Part shown: one piece after another, positions 25,594-34,359 of the stretch
How positions within the stretch are numbered: the stretch's first letter is position 1
Layout of the letters: each line of letters begins with the position of its first letter
Assembly (NCBI RefSeq): GCF_011297335.1
Contig: NZ_JAAOTJ010000004.1
Location: forward strand, 62,001 to 126,000
Length of the DNA stretch: 64,000 nt
Direction: 5' to 3'
Source: Catellatospora methionotrophica
Lineage (GTDB): Bacteria > Actinomycetota > Actinomycetes > Mycobacteriales > Micromonosporaceae
Position numbers and translations under genes: made by a program
The notes under the pieces: model-generated
Told to the model about the DNA's origin: nothing
What the model saw: the letters and a program-made list of their open reading frames with translations, nothing else
The model's database searches: none

Positions 25594-27039
25594 TCAGGAC
25601 AGGCGCTGGGCGCGGTTGACGAGGTCGGCGAGGTCGTCGACGGCGCGTTCGTCCAGGCGGCCGGCCGCCTCGTCGGCGATCTTCGCGAGGTCGGCCAGGT
25701 TCACGTCCCGGGAGCCGTCACCGCCGCGCAGCGCCACGGCGAGGAACGCCGCCGCGTAGCACACCCGCAGCCGCACGTCGGCAGCCGCGAAGTCCGCGGA
25801 CAGGTCGCCGACCGCGACCGACTCGTACGCCTCGGACGGCTGCTTCGTGGCCGGGTCCAGCCACCGCACCCGCACCTCCGCCACCCGGCCGCTCGCCTCG
25901 GGCTTCAGCCGCACCAGGTAGAGGGCGGTCACCGCGTGACCCGGTCCGACCTCGCCGCCGTCGACCTTGTCGTTGCGGAAGTCGTCGTCGGCGACCTGGC
26001 GGTTCTCGTACCCGATGAGCTCGTACGACGCGACGGTCTTGGTGTCGAACTGGACCTGCGCCTTGGCGTCCATCGCCCGCAGGTCCAGCGTGGCGGGCAG
26101 CCTGCGGACGAAGATGTCGCGGGCCTGGCGGCGCTCGGACACGTACACCACGAAGCCGTCACCGCGGTCGGCCAGCTTCTCCATCAGCTCGTCGCCGTAG
26201 TCGCTGCCGACGCCCACACCCAGCAGCGCGATCTGCTTGTCGGCCTCCTCGCGGACCTGGCGCAGCATCCGGTCGGCGTCGGTGGTGCCGGTGTTGGCCA
26301 GGCCGTCGGACAGCAGGATGACCCGGTTGCTGTACCCCTCCCGGAACCCGTCGCGCGCCGTCCGGTAGCCGGTGACCAGCCCGTCGCCGAGATTGGTACT
26401 GCCACCGGCCTTCAGCGAGTCGATGGCGGCGTGCAAACGCTCCTTCTCCGACACCCGGGTCATCTCGCGGACCAGCTTGGCCTTGTCGTTGAAGGTCACG
26501 ATGGCCACCGCGTCGGCGGGCCGCAACTGGTCGACGAGCGTATGCAGGGCGTCCTGCACCAGGCCGAGGCGGTCGGGGTCGTCCATGGAGCCGGACACGT
26601 CGATGACGAACGTGAGCGCGGCGTTCTTGCGCTGCTCGCTGTCCTCGCCGCGGGTCTGCAGGCCGACGCGCAGCAGCCGGGTCTCGCGGGAGGCCTCGTG
26701 CGAGGCGGGCAGCCGCGAGCCGTCCACGTGCACCGCGAAGCCGTCGCCCTTCGGCTGCGGGTAGTGCTGGTCGAACGCGTTGACGAACTCCTCGGGGCGC
26801 ACCGTGTCCGGGTCCGGGCGGCGGCCGTCGCGCAGGCGCCCGGCGGTGTAGTCGTACGAGGCGGTGTCGATGTCGAGGGCGAACGTGGACAGGTCGTCTC
26901 TGGAGGGGTGCTGTGGGCCCGTCTCGTTCTGCGCGCCGTCGCCGCGCGGGTGTGGGGCGCTGTCCGGCGCGCGGTCCGAGCCGCACGCGGTCAGGGCCAG
27001 CAGCGTACAGAGCACGACGGCGGAGCTCTTCAGTCTCAT
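25594..27039 (-). CDS. VWA-domain lipoprotein (YfbK type)
   Basis: 481 residues. A lipoprotein signal ends in the lipobox LTAC (Cys19). A conserved N-terminal segment (about 50-95, FALDIDTASYDYTAGRLRDG) leads to a von Willebrand A domain with the MIDAS motif DVSGSMDD near residue 145 and LSDGLANTG further on. A C-terminal domain (about 320-481) matches the DUF3520-type region of YfbK proteins. It is expected on the outer membrane face, binding a partner through Mg2+ at the MIDAS. It is convergent with rplI. The role is unknown. Confidence 0.85.
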   Translation of the reverse strand: MRLKSSAVVLCTLLALTACGSDRAPDSAPHPRGDGAQNETGPQHPSRDDLSTFALDIDTASYDYTAGRLRDGRRPDPDTVRPEEFVNAFDQHYPQPKGDGFAVHVDGSRLPASHEASRETRLLRVGLQTRGEDSEQRKNAALTFVIDVSGSMDDPDRLGLVQDALHTLVDQLRPADAVAIVTFNDKAKLVREMTRVSEKERLHAAIDSLKAGGSTNLGDGLVTGYRTARDGFREGYSNRVILLSDGLANTGTTDADRMLRQVREEADKQIALLGVGVGSDYGDELMEKLADRGDGFVVYVSERRQARDIFVRRLPATLDLRAMDAKAQVQFDTKTVASYELIGYENRQVADDDFRNDKVDGGEVGPGHAVTALYLVRLKPEASGRVAEVRVRWLDPATKQPSEAYESVAVGDLSADFAAADVRLRVCYAAAFLAVALRGGDGSRDVNLADLAKIADEAAGRLDERAVDDLADLVNRAQRLS

Positions 27040-27208
27040 CGGGGCCTCCCGTGAAGCCGGTCCGGGCCGGATGATTCCGGCCGGGTCGGATACCGGACTT
27101 CATAGCAAGCGCATTGATGATCATTTACCGCATCTGTGGCGCACCTGAGATGAAAGCGGAACCGGTCGTGACCAAACCGTGCGCTCGCCGTGATGTAGGC
27201 AGAATGCC

Positions 27209-27871
27209 TCAGATGATGCTGAGCAGGACCGTGGTCGCGCCGCCCGCCACCACGGCCGAGCAGAATCCGATGGTGGCCGGTCGCCAGCTGTCGCTCGCCC
27301 AGCGCAGCACCGCCGCCATGGCCAGCGCGCCGAGCAGCGCCAGGCCCCAGCGCGGGGAACCGGCGATGAGATCACCGAGCGCGGCCGAGCGGGCCGACTC
27401 ACAGCCGCCGAGCCCGGCCGCCACGCAGGCCGCGTCGGGTTCGCCGGACAGCAGCAGGGCCCGCACGATCAGCACGAGCAGCGGCACGGCGTAGAAGCCC
27501 GACGCCCACAGCAGCGCGGTCCAGTAGTCGCGCTCGGTGCGGTGCGGCTCCTCACGGCGGTCGCCGTAGCCGGTGCGCACCTCGGGGGTGTCGGTGAGGT
27601 TGTCGGGCCAGCGGTCGTCGTAACCGTCGTAGCTCTCACCGGTGACGTAGGTGTGGAAGCCGGCGTCGGCGGCCTGGCCGTAGTCGTTCGCGTGGCCGTA
27701 GTCCGCGGCCGAGCCCGAGTCGTCGGCGGTGCCGTACCGGTCGACGGCGTTGCGCTGCCGGGGGATGGTGGGGTCCGCCGGACCCGGCCAGCCGCCAGCT
27801 CTGACGTTGGGTGCACCGTGCTGCGGCGCTCCCCAGCCGTCGCCCTGCGCCGGCCACTCCGGATATCCCAC
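27209..27871 (-). CDS. Membrane protein with long disordered N-terminus
   Basis: About 220 residues if GTG 27871 is the start. The N-terminal 120 residues are hydrophilic and rich in Gly, Asp, Tyr and Pro with no fold apparent. After an acidic/basic stretch (YGDRREEPHRTERDYW) come three spans (about 133-155, 178-195, 198-218). The frame stays open to 27994, but the extra 41 residues are basic and unlike the rest. No ribosome site is convincing at either start. The family is not recognised. It is divergent from dnaB across the DnaA-box region. Confidence 0.5.
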   Translation of the reverse strand: MGYPEWPAQGDGWGAPQHGAPNVRAGGWPGPADPTIPRQRNAVDRYGTADDSGSAADYGHANDYGQAADAGFHTYVTGESYDGYDDRWPDNLTDTPEVRTGYGDRREEPHRTERDYWTALLWASGFYAVPLLVLIVRALLLSGEPDAACVAAGLGGCESARSAALGDLIAGSPRWGLALLGALAMAAVLRWASDSWRPATIGFCSAVVAGGATTVLLSII

Positions 27872-28000
27872 GGTGGGAGCCTGGCGGAGACCGATATCCC
27901 AGGCAATCCCCCGAACCGGCGAGAATCGGCAGATGGCGATCTTATGGCGTACGCCACGCCGAGGTGAAAATCTTGGAAAGAATCTTGTTTGCACAGGCTG

Positions 28001-28127
28001 TGTGGAGAGAAACAGCAGCTCAAGCGGTTATCCACAGGCTGTGGGGGAAAGTTGTCCACAGTCTGTGCACAGGGTCCCCCACAGGCCTGGGCGGGTTGTC
28101 CACAGGTTGCCCCCAGCCTCATCCACC
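28001..28127. promoter_or_regulatory. DnaA-box cluster upstream of dnaB
   Basis: Three perfect boxes of the actinobacterial consensus TTRTCCACA on the + strand: TTATCCACA 28029-28037, TTGTCCACA 28053-28061 and TTGTCCACA 28096-28104. Near matches are CTCTCCACA (reverse, 28001-28009), the palindromic TGTGCACA (28065-28072), TCCCCCACA (28076-28084) and TCATCCACC (28119-28127). They sit 65-190 bases ahead of the dnaB start. Confidence 0.8.
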
Positions 28128-28192
28128 GAGGTGTTTGTGCGGGGTGATTCACGCGCCTAGGGTCAATCGAATCGGGTTCTGAGGGAGGCGCC

Positions 28193-29593
28193 GTGACATC
28201 GGTCGGGGACGGCGTACGCGGGCAGTTCACCGCGGTCCAGGCAGCCCCGGCGGCCGAACAGGTGCCCTTCGAGAAGACTCCCCCGCAGGACGTGGCGGCG
28301 GAGCAGTGCGTGCTCGGCGGCATGCTGCTGTCCAAGGACGCCATCGCCGACGTCGTCGAGATCCTGCGGGCCAACGACTTCTACCGCCCCGCCCACTCCA
28401 CCGTCTTCGACGCCGTGCTCGGCCTCTACGGCCGCGGCGAGCCCGCCGACGCGATCACCGTCGCGGCGGTGCTGGAGAGCGCGGGCGACCTGGCCCGCAT
28501 CGGCGGTGCGCCGTACCTGCACACGCTCATCTCGACGGTGCCGACCGCGGCCAACGCCTCCTACTACGCCCGCATCGTCAGCGAGCGCGCCGTGCTGCGC
28601 CGCCTGGTCGAGGCCGGCACGAAGATCGTGCAACTGGGCTACGGCTCGGCGGCGGGCTCCGGCCGCGACGTCGACGACGTGGTCGACCTCGCCCAGCAGG
28701 CCATCTACGACGTGACCGAGCGCCGGGTCAGCGAGGACTTCGCGATCCTGGCCGACATGATCCAGCCGACTCTCGACGAGATCGAGGCGGTGGGCGCGGC
28801 CGACGGCAGCATGCGCGGCGTGCCGACCGGCTTCAGCGACCTGGACCGCCTCCTCAGCGGCCTCCAGCCCGGCCAGCTGATCATCGTGGCCGGGCGACCT
28901 GGCTTGGGAAAGTCAACGGCGTCAATGGATTTCGCCCGGCACGCTGCGGTTCGAGCCGACATGGCGAGTGCGATCTTCTCGCTGGAAATGTCGAAGACCG
29001 AGATCGTGATGCGTCTGCTGTCGGCCGAGGCGCGGGTGCCGCTGCATGTGCTGCGCTCCGGGCAGCTGTCCGACGACGACTGGACCAAGCTCGCCCGCTG
29101 CATGGGCGAGATCTCCGAGGCGCCGATCTTCGTCGACGACACGCCCAACATGAACCTGATGGAGATCCGGGCCAAGGCGCGCCGCCTCAAGCAGCGGCAC
29201 AACCTGAAGCTGATCGTCGTCGACTACCTCCAGCTGATGAGCTCGCCGAAGAAGACCGAGAGCCGCCAGCAGGAGGTCTCCGAGCTGTCGCGTGGCCTGA
29301 AACTGCTGGCCAAGGAGGTCGAGTGCCCGGTGATCGCGGTCAGCCAGCTGAACCGTGGCCCCGAGCAGCGCACCGACAAGCGCCCGCAGCTGTCCGACCT
29401 TCGTGAGTCGGGCTCGATCGAGCAGGACGCCGACGTCGTGATCCTGCTGCACCGCGACGACTACTACGACAAGGAGTCGCCGCGCGCGGGCGAGGCGGAC
29501 TTCATCGTGGCCAAGCACCGTAACGGCCCCACCGACACCATCACCGTCGCCGCGCAGCTGCACTTCTCGCGCTTCGTGGACATGGCGATCTGA
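28193..29593 (+). CDS. dnaB: Replicative DNA helicase DnaB
   Basis: 466 residues. The N-terminal collar domain (about 20-140) is followed by a RecA-like motor with Walker A GRPGLGKST (about 232-240), IFSLEMSK, LIVVDYLQLMSS and QLNRGPEQR. It unwinds the chromosome at the fork as a hexamer. No intein interrupts it, unlike the mycobacterial dnaB. GTG 28193 follows GAGGGAGG. DnaA boxes upstream suggest control by the initiator. Confidence 0.97.
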   Translation: MTSVGDGVRGQFTAVQAAPAAEQVPFEKTPPQDVAAEQCVLGGMLLSKDAIADVVEILRANDFYRPAHSTVFDAVLGLYGRGEPADAITVAAVLESAGDLARIGGAPYLHTLISTVPTAANASYYARIVSERAVLRRLVEAGTKIVQLGYGSAAGSGRDVDDVVDLAQQAIYDVTERRVSEDFAILADMIQPTLDEIEAVGAADGSMRGVPTGFSDLDRLLSGLQPGQLIIVAGRPGLGKSTASMDFARHAAVRADMASAIFSLEMSKTEIVMRLLSAEARVPLHVLRSGQLSDDDWTKLARCMGEISEAPIFVDDTPNMNLMEIRAKARRLKQRHNLKLIVVDYLQLMSSPKKTESRQQEVSELSRGLKLLAKEVECPVIAVSQLNRGPEQRTDKRPQLSDLRESGSIEQDADVVILLHRDDYYDKESPRAGEADFIVAKHRNGPTDTITVAAQLHFSRFVDMAI

Positions 29594-29606
29594 CCGCAGG
29601 CCCGGC

Positions 29607-30002
29607 ATGGTGCGCAGGCAGTGGGACGTGCTCGCGGTGATCTCCGCGGGCGGCGTGCTCGGCGCGCTGGCCCGCTACGCGGTCAGCCGGGCGCTGCCGC
29701 CCTCCCCCACCGGGTTCCCGTGGGGGATCTTCCTGGTCAACGTCACCGGCTGCATGCTGATCGGGGTGCTGATGGCGCTGGTCGCGCACGTGTGGCCGGG
29801 GCGGCGGCTGCTGCGGCCGTTCCTCGGCACCGGCGTGCTGGGCGGGTACACCACGTTCTCCGCCTATACCGTCGACATCGTGCGGTTGGCCGACGCCGGA
29901 GCGGCCACCGTCGCGGCGGCGTACCTGGTGGGCACGCTGCTGGTCGCGTTGCCGGCGGTGTACGGCGGGATGGTGGTGACCAGATGGCTGGTACGACGGT
30001 GA
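29607..30002 (+). CDS. crcB: Fluoride channel/exporter CrcB (Fluc), first copy
   Basis: 131 residues with four spans. [32 protein letters not shown] and [15 protein letters not shown] are the Fluc signatures (central Na+ region and the TTFS phenylalanine track). Fluc proteins form dual-topology dimers that let fluoride leave the cell. It starts 13 bases after dnaB and its stop overlaps the DUF190 gene (GTGA). Paired with a second copy at 30330, it may form a heterodimer. Confidence 0.9.
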   Translation: MVRRQWDVLAVISAGGVLGALARYAVSRALPPSPTGFPWGIFLVNVTGCMLIGVLMALVAHVWPGRRLLRPFLGTGVLGGYTTFSAYTVDIVRLADAGAATVAAAYLVGTLLVALPAVYGGMVVTRWLVRR

Positions 30003-30307
30003 ACGGCCTGCGGCTGACGGTGCTGGTCGGGGAGGGCGACCGGTGGCGGCACCGCCCGATGTACACCGAGATCGTGCACCGGGCCCACGCGGCGGGGCTG
30101 GCCGGGGCGTCGGTGCTGCGCGGCGTAGAGGGGTTCGGCACGCACTCGCGCATCCATACCGACCGGTTGCTGTCGCTGGCCGAGGAGCTGCCGATGATGG
30201 TCGTCATCGTGGACGCCGAGGAGCGGGTTCGCGGCTTCCTGCCGCAGCTCGCCGAACTGAGCCTGGAGGGGCTGGTCATGCTGGACCCGGTCGAGGTCGT
30301 GCGGTGA
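29999..30307 (+). CDS. DUF190 domain protein (fluoride module)
   Basis: 102 residues from GTG 29999, chosen for its four-base overlap with crcB and agreement with the family N-terminus ([13 protein letters not shown]); ATG 29984 is an alternative. It contains [26 protein letters not shown] and [10 protein letters not shown], typical of this small PII-like ferredoxin-fold family. DUF190 genes are regularly found between crcB genes and are thought to be regulatory or accessory in fluoride or ion handling; the biochemical role is not established. Confidence 0.85.
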   Translation: MNGLRLTVLVGEGDRWRHRPMYTEIVHRAHAAGLAGASVLRGVEGFGTHSRIHTDRLLSLAEELPMMVVIVDAEERVRGFLPQLAELSLEGLVMLDPVEVVR

Positions 30308-30329
30308 GCGGGCGCAGCGAGCAGCGGCG

Positions 30330-30692
30330 ATGACCGTCCTGCTGGTGGCGCTGGGCGCCGCCGTCGGCGCGCCGCTGCGCTACCTGGTGGACCGGGCGGT
30401 GCAGGCCCGGCACGACGCGGTCTTCCCGTGGGGCACGTTCACCGTGAACGTGGTGGGTTCGTTCCTGCTCGGCCTGCTGACCGGCGGGGCGCTGGCCGGG
30501 GTCGTGTCAGGTGAGGTGTCGGCGCTGGTCGGCACCGGGTTCTGCGGCGCGCTGACGACGTACTCGACCTTCGGCTACGAGACGGTCAAGCTCGTCGAGG
30601 CGGGCGCCTTCGGGCAGGCTTTCGCCAACGTCGCCGTCAGCGTGACGACCGGCGTGGCCGCCGCCGCGGCCGGTTACGCCCTGACCGTCTGA
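30330..30692 (+). CDS. crcB: Fluoride channel/exporter CrcB (Fluc), second copy
   Basis: 120 residues, four spans, with GAPLRYLVDRAVQ, GTFTVNVVGSFLLGLL and GFCGALTTYSTFGYET. The GN in the canonical fold is VNVVGS here. Two adjacent, divergent crcB genes are common in Gram-positive bacteria and usually act together as a heterodimer. Its last 19 bases overlap the end of the convergent GT87 gene. Confidence 0.9.
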   Translation: MTVLLVALGAAVGAPLRYLVDRAVQARHDAVFPWGTFTVNVVGSFLLGLLTGGALAGVVSGEVSALVGTGFCGALTTYSTFGYETVKLVEAGAFGQAFANVAVSVTTGVAAAAAGYALTV

Positions 30693-31981
30693 CCGGGTGG
30701 TGCCGGGCGCAGCGGGAGCGACCAGAGGGCGAAGGCTGCCGGGTAGAGCAGGTAGCCGAAGCGGGTGGCGGGCATCAGCATGATCGCGATGAGCAGGCCG
30801 GTCGCGGTGATCAGGGCCGCCGCACCGGCGTCGCGGGGTGGGCGGCGCAGCAGCCACAGACCGACGGCCAGGCCGCCGAGCAGCAGCAGCGCCAGGGCCA
30901 CCAACCGCCCGCCGGGCACGTGCTGGGCGATGAGGTAGCCGAGCAGCGGTGAGGCGGCCGGGCTGGTGACCAGGCCGTGGCCGGTCGGGAAGAGGACCAC
31001 GTTCTCCAGGAACGCCCTCGGCTCGACCAGCAGCGCCGGGAGCAGGGTCAGCACAGGCAGCCCGGCGGCCCCGGCGGCATACCGGCCACCGCGCCCGCGC
31101 ACGAGGGCGTACGCGCCGAGCACCAGGGCGATCGGCCACGCCAGCAGTTTCATCGCCGCGGCGGCGCCCACCGCGACACCGGCCCAGCCGAACCGGTCGC
31201 GGGCGGCGAGCGCGAACGCCAGCAGGCACAGGGCCAGCACCGGCAGGTCGTCGCCGCCGGTGGCCAGGGTCAGCGCGCACAGCGGGAGCACGGTCGCGGC
31301 CTGCACGGCACGTACCAGCAGTGCGTCGCGCGAGGCGGTGCCGTCGCGCAGCAGCCGCGCGGCCAGCGCCACGGCGAGCGCGGTGACCAGCGCGAACCAG
31401 ATCCGGGCGTCGGTCCACCAGGCGTCGCCGAAGACCGCGCGGGGCAGCCCGAACACCGACATGCCCGGCTGGTACGGCGTGTAGCCGAGCAGCGGGTCCG
31501 GCAGCGCGGCGATGCCGTCGCGCCCGAGGTAGGGCGTGCCGCTGTCAAGCAGCCGGTGAGCTGACGCCTCGACGACGAGCACCTCCTCCTGCGCCCGCCC
31601 GCTCGCCCCGCCCGCGCGCGCCACGGCCTGCGCGACGAGTGGCACGAGCGTGACCGCCACCCACGTTCCCGCGACGACCCACGCGCGGGTGACCGGATCG
31701 GCGCGGCGGCGCAGCGCGAGCTGGAGCAGGACGGCGAGGGCAGCGGCGGCGTAGCCCCAGACGGCGACCGCGCCCCAGGCGCGGTGGGAGGTCAGCGTTG
31801 ACGAGGTCGCGGTGAACCAGGCGAACAGCGCGGACAGCGCGTACAGGCCGAGGTCGGCGGCTAGCCCGTGCGCGGCGCGGTCGACCGACCGCCAGATCCG
31901 GCCGGGCGCGCTGGGCACGCCGTCGGCCCCGGGGAACGCGGCGGCGTCGTGCGCCGCCGTGCCGGTGATCTGCTCGCTCAT
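30674..31981 (-). CDS. GT87/DUF2029-like membrane protein
   Basis: 435 residues with about ten spans. A GT-C style outer loop (YLGRDGIAALPDPLLGYTPYQPG) follows the early spans; GAAAAMKLLAWPIALVLG parallels the AAKLWP motif of the GT87 gene at 18258. Probably an envelope glycosyltransferase using a polyprenyl sugar donor, though substrates are unknown. Its ATG overlaps the stop of the GGDEF gene by four bases (ATGA), so expression is coupled. The frame continues far upstream through the GGDEF gene as a shadow; ATG 31981 is the sensible start. Confidence 0.7.
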   Translation of the reverse strand: MSEQITGTAAHDAAAFPGADGVPSAPGRIWRSVDRAAHGLAADLGLYALSALFAWFTATSSTLTSHRAWGAVAVWGYAAAALAVLLQLALRRRADPVTRAWVVAGTWVAVTLVPLVAQAVARAGGASGRAQEEVLVVEASAHRLLDSGTPYLGRDGIAALPDPLLGYTPYQPGMSVFGLPRAVFGDAWWTDARIWFALVTALAVALAARLLRDGTASRDALLVRAVQAATVLPLCALTLATGGDDLPVLALCLLAFALAARDRFGWAGVAVGAAAAMKLLAWPIALVLGAYALVRGRGGRYAAGAAGLPVLTLLPALLVEPRAFLENVVLFPTGHGLVTSPAASPLLGYLIAQHVPGGRLVALALLLLGGLAVGLWLLRRPPRDAGAAALITATGLLIAIMLMPATRFGYLLYPAAFALWSLPLRPAPPGQTVRA

Positions 31982-34089
31982 GCCGTGGAGTCTGACACCC
32001 GCTCGCCGCCGCCCGTGCCGGTGGTCCGGGAGATCCGGCCGGGGTTGCGCTTGGCGGGCATCCGGACGACCGCGGTCGGGTCGTGCAGTGGATCGGCCAG
32101 CCGGACCGGGCCGTCGTCGGCGCTGACCAGGGCGAGCACCTCGTCGAGGGGCATCGGCTTGGCGAACAGGTGTCCCTGCCCGGCGGTGCAGCCCAGGTCC
32201 CACAGCATGCGCCGCTGGCTCTCGCGCTCCACGCCCTCGGCGACGACCAGCAGGTCGAGATGGCGGCCCAGCTCCAGGTGGGAGCGGACCACGGCCGCGG
32301 CGCTGGGCGTGTTCTCCATCTGCATGACGAACGAGCGGTCGATCTTCAGTTCCTTGGCGGGCACCCGGGACAGCACCGACAGCGAGGAGTATCCGGTGCC
32401 GAAGTCGTCCAGCGCGATCATGCCGCCGACGACGAGCCGGGCCCGGTCGGCGGTGTCGTTGTCGGGGGCGTACGAGGCGACCGAGCATCCGGTCCGCTTG
32501 GCCTGGTACATCGCGATGTCGGCACGGCGCAGCAGCTCCACGAAGCCGCCCTCGCTCGGGGCGGTGGCCACCCCGGCGCTGGCGGACACGACCAGCGGCA
32601 TGCCGTCGACGTCGACGGGTTCGTGCAGCGTGGAGAGCAGGTGCTCGGCCTGGTACAGCGCGAGCGCGGGCGCGGGCAGCTGGCGCAGCAGCACCGCGAA
32701 CTCGTCGCCGCCAAGCCGGGTGACCAGCGCCTCGGGACCCGCGGCCGCGGACAGCCGCTGCGCCACGGCGATCAGCACCTGGTCGCCCGCGGCGTGTCCG
32801 AGGGCGTCGTTGACGTCCTTGAAGTGGTTGAGGTCGAGCACCAGCAGCGCGGTCACGCCCCGCCCGCCGCGGCGGCGGTCGAGGGCGTCCTCGGTGTCCA
32901 GCTGCAGTCGCCGCCGGTTGGGCAGGCCGGTGAGCAGATCGTGGGTGGCGTCGTGCTGATGCTGTCCGGCCAGGTGCTCCAGCTGGGCGTACGAGGTGGC
33001 GTTGCGGATGGCGGTGCAGAGCGCGCCGGCGAACGCCCGCAGCGTGAACTGCTCCCGCTCGGACAGCGCGACCGGGGCCTGGAAGCACAGGCGCAGCTCG
33101 CCGACGCGCTCGCCGTCGTTGTCCCCGACCAGCGCGACGACGGCCGTGGTGTCGGGGTCGACGGTGCCCTGGTCGGGCGCCGCGTGGTAGGTGATCTCGC
33201 CCTGGCTGCCGCGGACGAGCTGCTGCGCGCCGTCCAGGGATACCTCGATCTCGACCCGGTCCGCGGAGAACAGCCGTGCTCCGTTGTGGACCGCCGTGTG
33301 CAGCACGGTCTCCATCTGCACGACGTTCATGGCGTCGGTCGCCTCGGCCAGCTGCTGCCAGGCCAGGCGTTCGGCGCGGGCGCGCAGCTTGCCGCGGTAG
33401 GTCAGCTGGAGGCTGAGCACGATCGCCGGGATGGCGATGAGCAGCTGCGGCTCCTGGGACAGCACGGCAAGGGCGAGCACCGCGACGGCGAACCGGACGA
33501 CCGCGGCGATGACGCGCAGGTCGAGGTGGGCCAGGAAGCGGTCTCGGGCGCGGGTCCGGCTGGCGAGTGCGATGACCGGCGTGACCAGGAGTTCGTCGGC
33601 GAGGAAGGCCGCGGCGAACGCGATGGCCAGCAGCTGGAGGTGGGCGAGGGGTTCGGTGGCCACGCTGCCGTTGATGTTGACGATCAGTGCGGCGATCGCG
33701 CACGTGATGGTCTGCTTGGCCACCGCGAAGGCGAACTTCAGCGGACCGGGCTGCGGGCGCTGGATCACCTTGACGATGAAGGTGCCCGCGGTGGCGCAGA
33801 TGATCGCCCAGTGCACGGGCAGCAGCACGGCGGCGACGAGCAGGGCGGCGTCGGCCCAGTGCACCGACTGCAGGTTGGACCGGATGCGGACGTGCACCTG
33901 GGCCAGGGAGGTGAGCGTCACCAGCCCGGTCAGTGCGACGACCTGCATGAGCTGGTCGAAGGCGGCCGGATGGAGCACGGCGACGGTGACGGCCGCGAGC
34001 AGCACGAGGGCGGCCGAACACGCAACGAGACCGACGAGCAGGCGTAGCTGCCGGTCGGTCTGCTGCGAGGATGATCTCTGGCCGGTCAC
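31978..34089 (-). CDS. Membrane diguanylate cyclase (GGDEF) with internally deleted EAL domain
   Basis: 703 residues. About six membrane spans (1-215), a GAF-like region (about 235-365), then a GGDEF domain (about 385-545) with intact RLGGDEFAVLL, so it should make cyclic di-GMP. The next domain starts only at IALDDFGTGYSSL (about 560) and continues with LKIDRSFV and VVAEGVE. The first roughly 150 residues of an EAL phosphodiesterase, including the EAL motif, the catalytic Asn and the ExTE glutamate, are absent with the frame preserved. Phosphodiesterase activity is therefore not expected. Coupled to the following GT87 gene. Confidence 0.88.
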   Translation of the reverse strand: MTGQRSSSQQTDRQLRLLVGLVACSAALVLLAAVTVAVLHPAAFDQLMQVVALTGLVTLTSLAQVHVRIRSNLQSVHWADAALLVAAVLLPVHWAIICATAGTFIVKVIQRPQPGPLKFAFAVAKQTITCAIAALIVNINGSVATEPLAHLQLLAIAFAAAFLADELLVTPVIALASRTRARDRFLAHLDLRVIAAVVRFAVAVLALAVLSQEPQLLIAIPAIVLSLQLTYRGKLRARAERLAWQQLAEATDAMNVVQMETVLHTAVHNGARLFSADRVEIEVSLDGAQQLVRGSQGEITYHAAPDQGTVDPDTTAVVALVGDNDGERVGELRLCFQAPVALSEREQFTLRAFAGALCTAIRNATSYAQLEHLAGQHQHDATHDLLTGLPNRRRLQLDTEDALDRRRGGRGVTALLVLDLNHFKDVNDALGHAAGDQVLIAVAQRLSAAAGPEALVTRLGGDEFAVLLRQLPAPALALYQAEHLLSTLHEPVDVDGMPLVVSASAGVATAPSEGGFVELLRRADIAMYQAKRTGCSVASYAPDNDTADRARLVVGGMIALDDFGTGYSSLSVLSRVPAKELKIDRSFVMQMENTPSAAAVVRSHLELGRHLDLLVVAEGVERESQRRMLWDLGCTAGQGHLFAKPMPLDEVLALVSADDGPVRLADPLHDPTAVVRMPAKRNPGRISRTTGTGGGERVSDSTA

Positions 34090-34275
34090 ATCGGACTTCT
34101 TCCGTCTAGAGACAGATCGTCGTGAGTGCCGACAGCCTATGCGATTTTCAGTTCCAGTCGGTGGTACGCATCTGCGCCTCCCTTAGAAGCATCCCCGCGC
34201 TTGCCAAGTTCTGATGCAGAGCGTAGTTTCTGCACGGTCGATTTCTAGTAGAGGGTTCACATTTCAAATAACTGT

Positions 34276-34306
34276 GGCGATTTATCACGATTAGTGGTGA
34301 GTCGCC
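34276..34306 (+). promoter_or_regulatory. Leader hairpin upstream of moaCB
   Basis: GGCGATTTATCAC (34276-34288), loop GATTA, GTGGTGAGTCGCC (34294-34306): a 13-bp stem in which three pairs are U-G wobbles only in the + strand RNA. This fits an RNA element in the moaCB leader. The rest of 34090-34359 is AT-richer and must hold promoters for moaCB and, divergently, the GGDEF gene; no confident hexamers were recognised. Confidence 0.5.
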
Positions 34307-34359
34307 TACGCGCTGTGTTCACTTCCAGTCTTCGCCCAGCAAGCAACTAGGCTCATGTC

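Noticed and set aside
27872-27994. Longer start of the membrane protein at 27209
   Set aside because: The extra 41 residues are basic and unlike the acidic/Gly-rich N-terminus, and no ribosome site is present.
28001-28127. Chromosomal origin oriC
   Set aside because: No dnaA or dnaN nearby and box number is lower than in known actinobacterial origins; treated as a regulatory DnaA-box cluster.
29594-29606. Fluoride riboswitch ahead of crcB
   Set aside because: Only 13 bases separate dnaB and crcB.
31982-34021. Upstream extension of the GT87-like frame at 30674
   Set aside because: This part of the frame is out of phase within the GGDEF gene; ATG 31981 gives a normal membrane protein.
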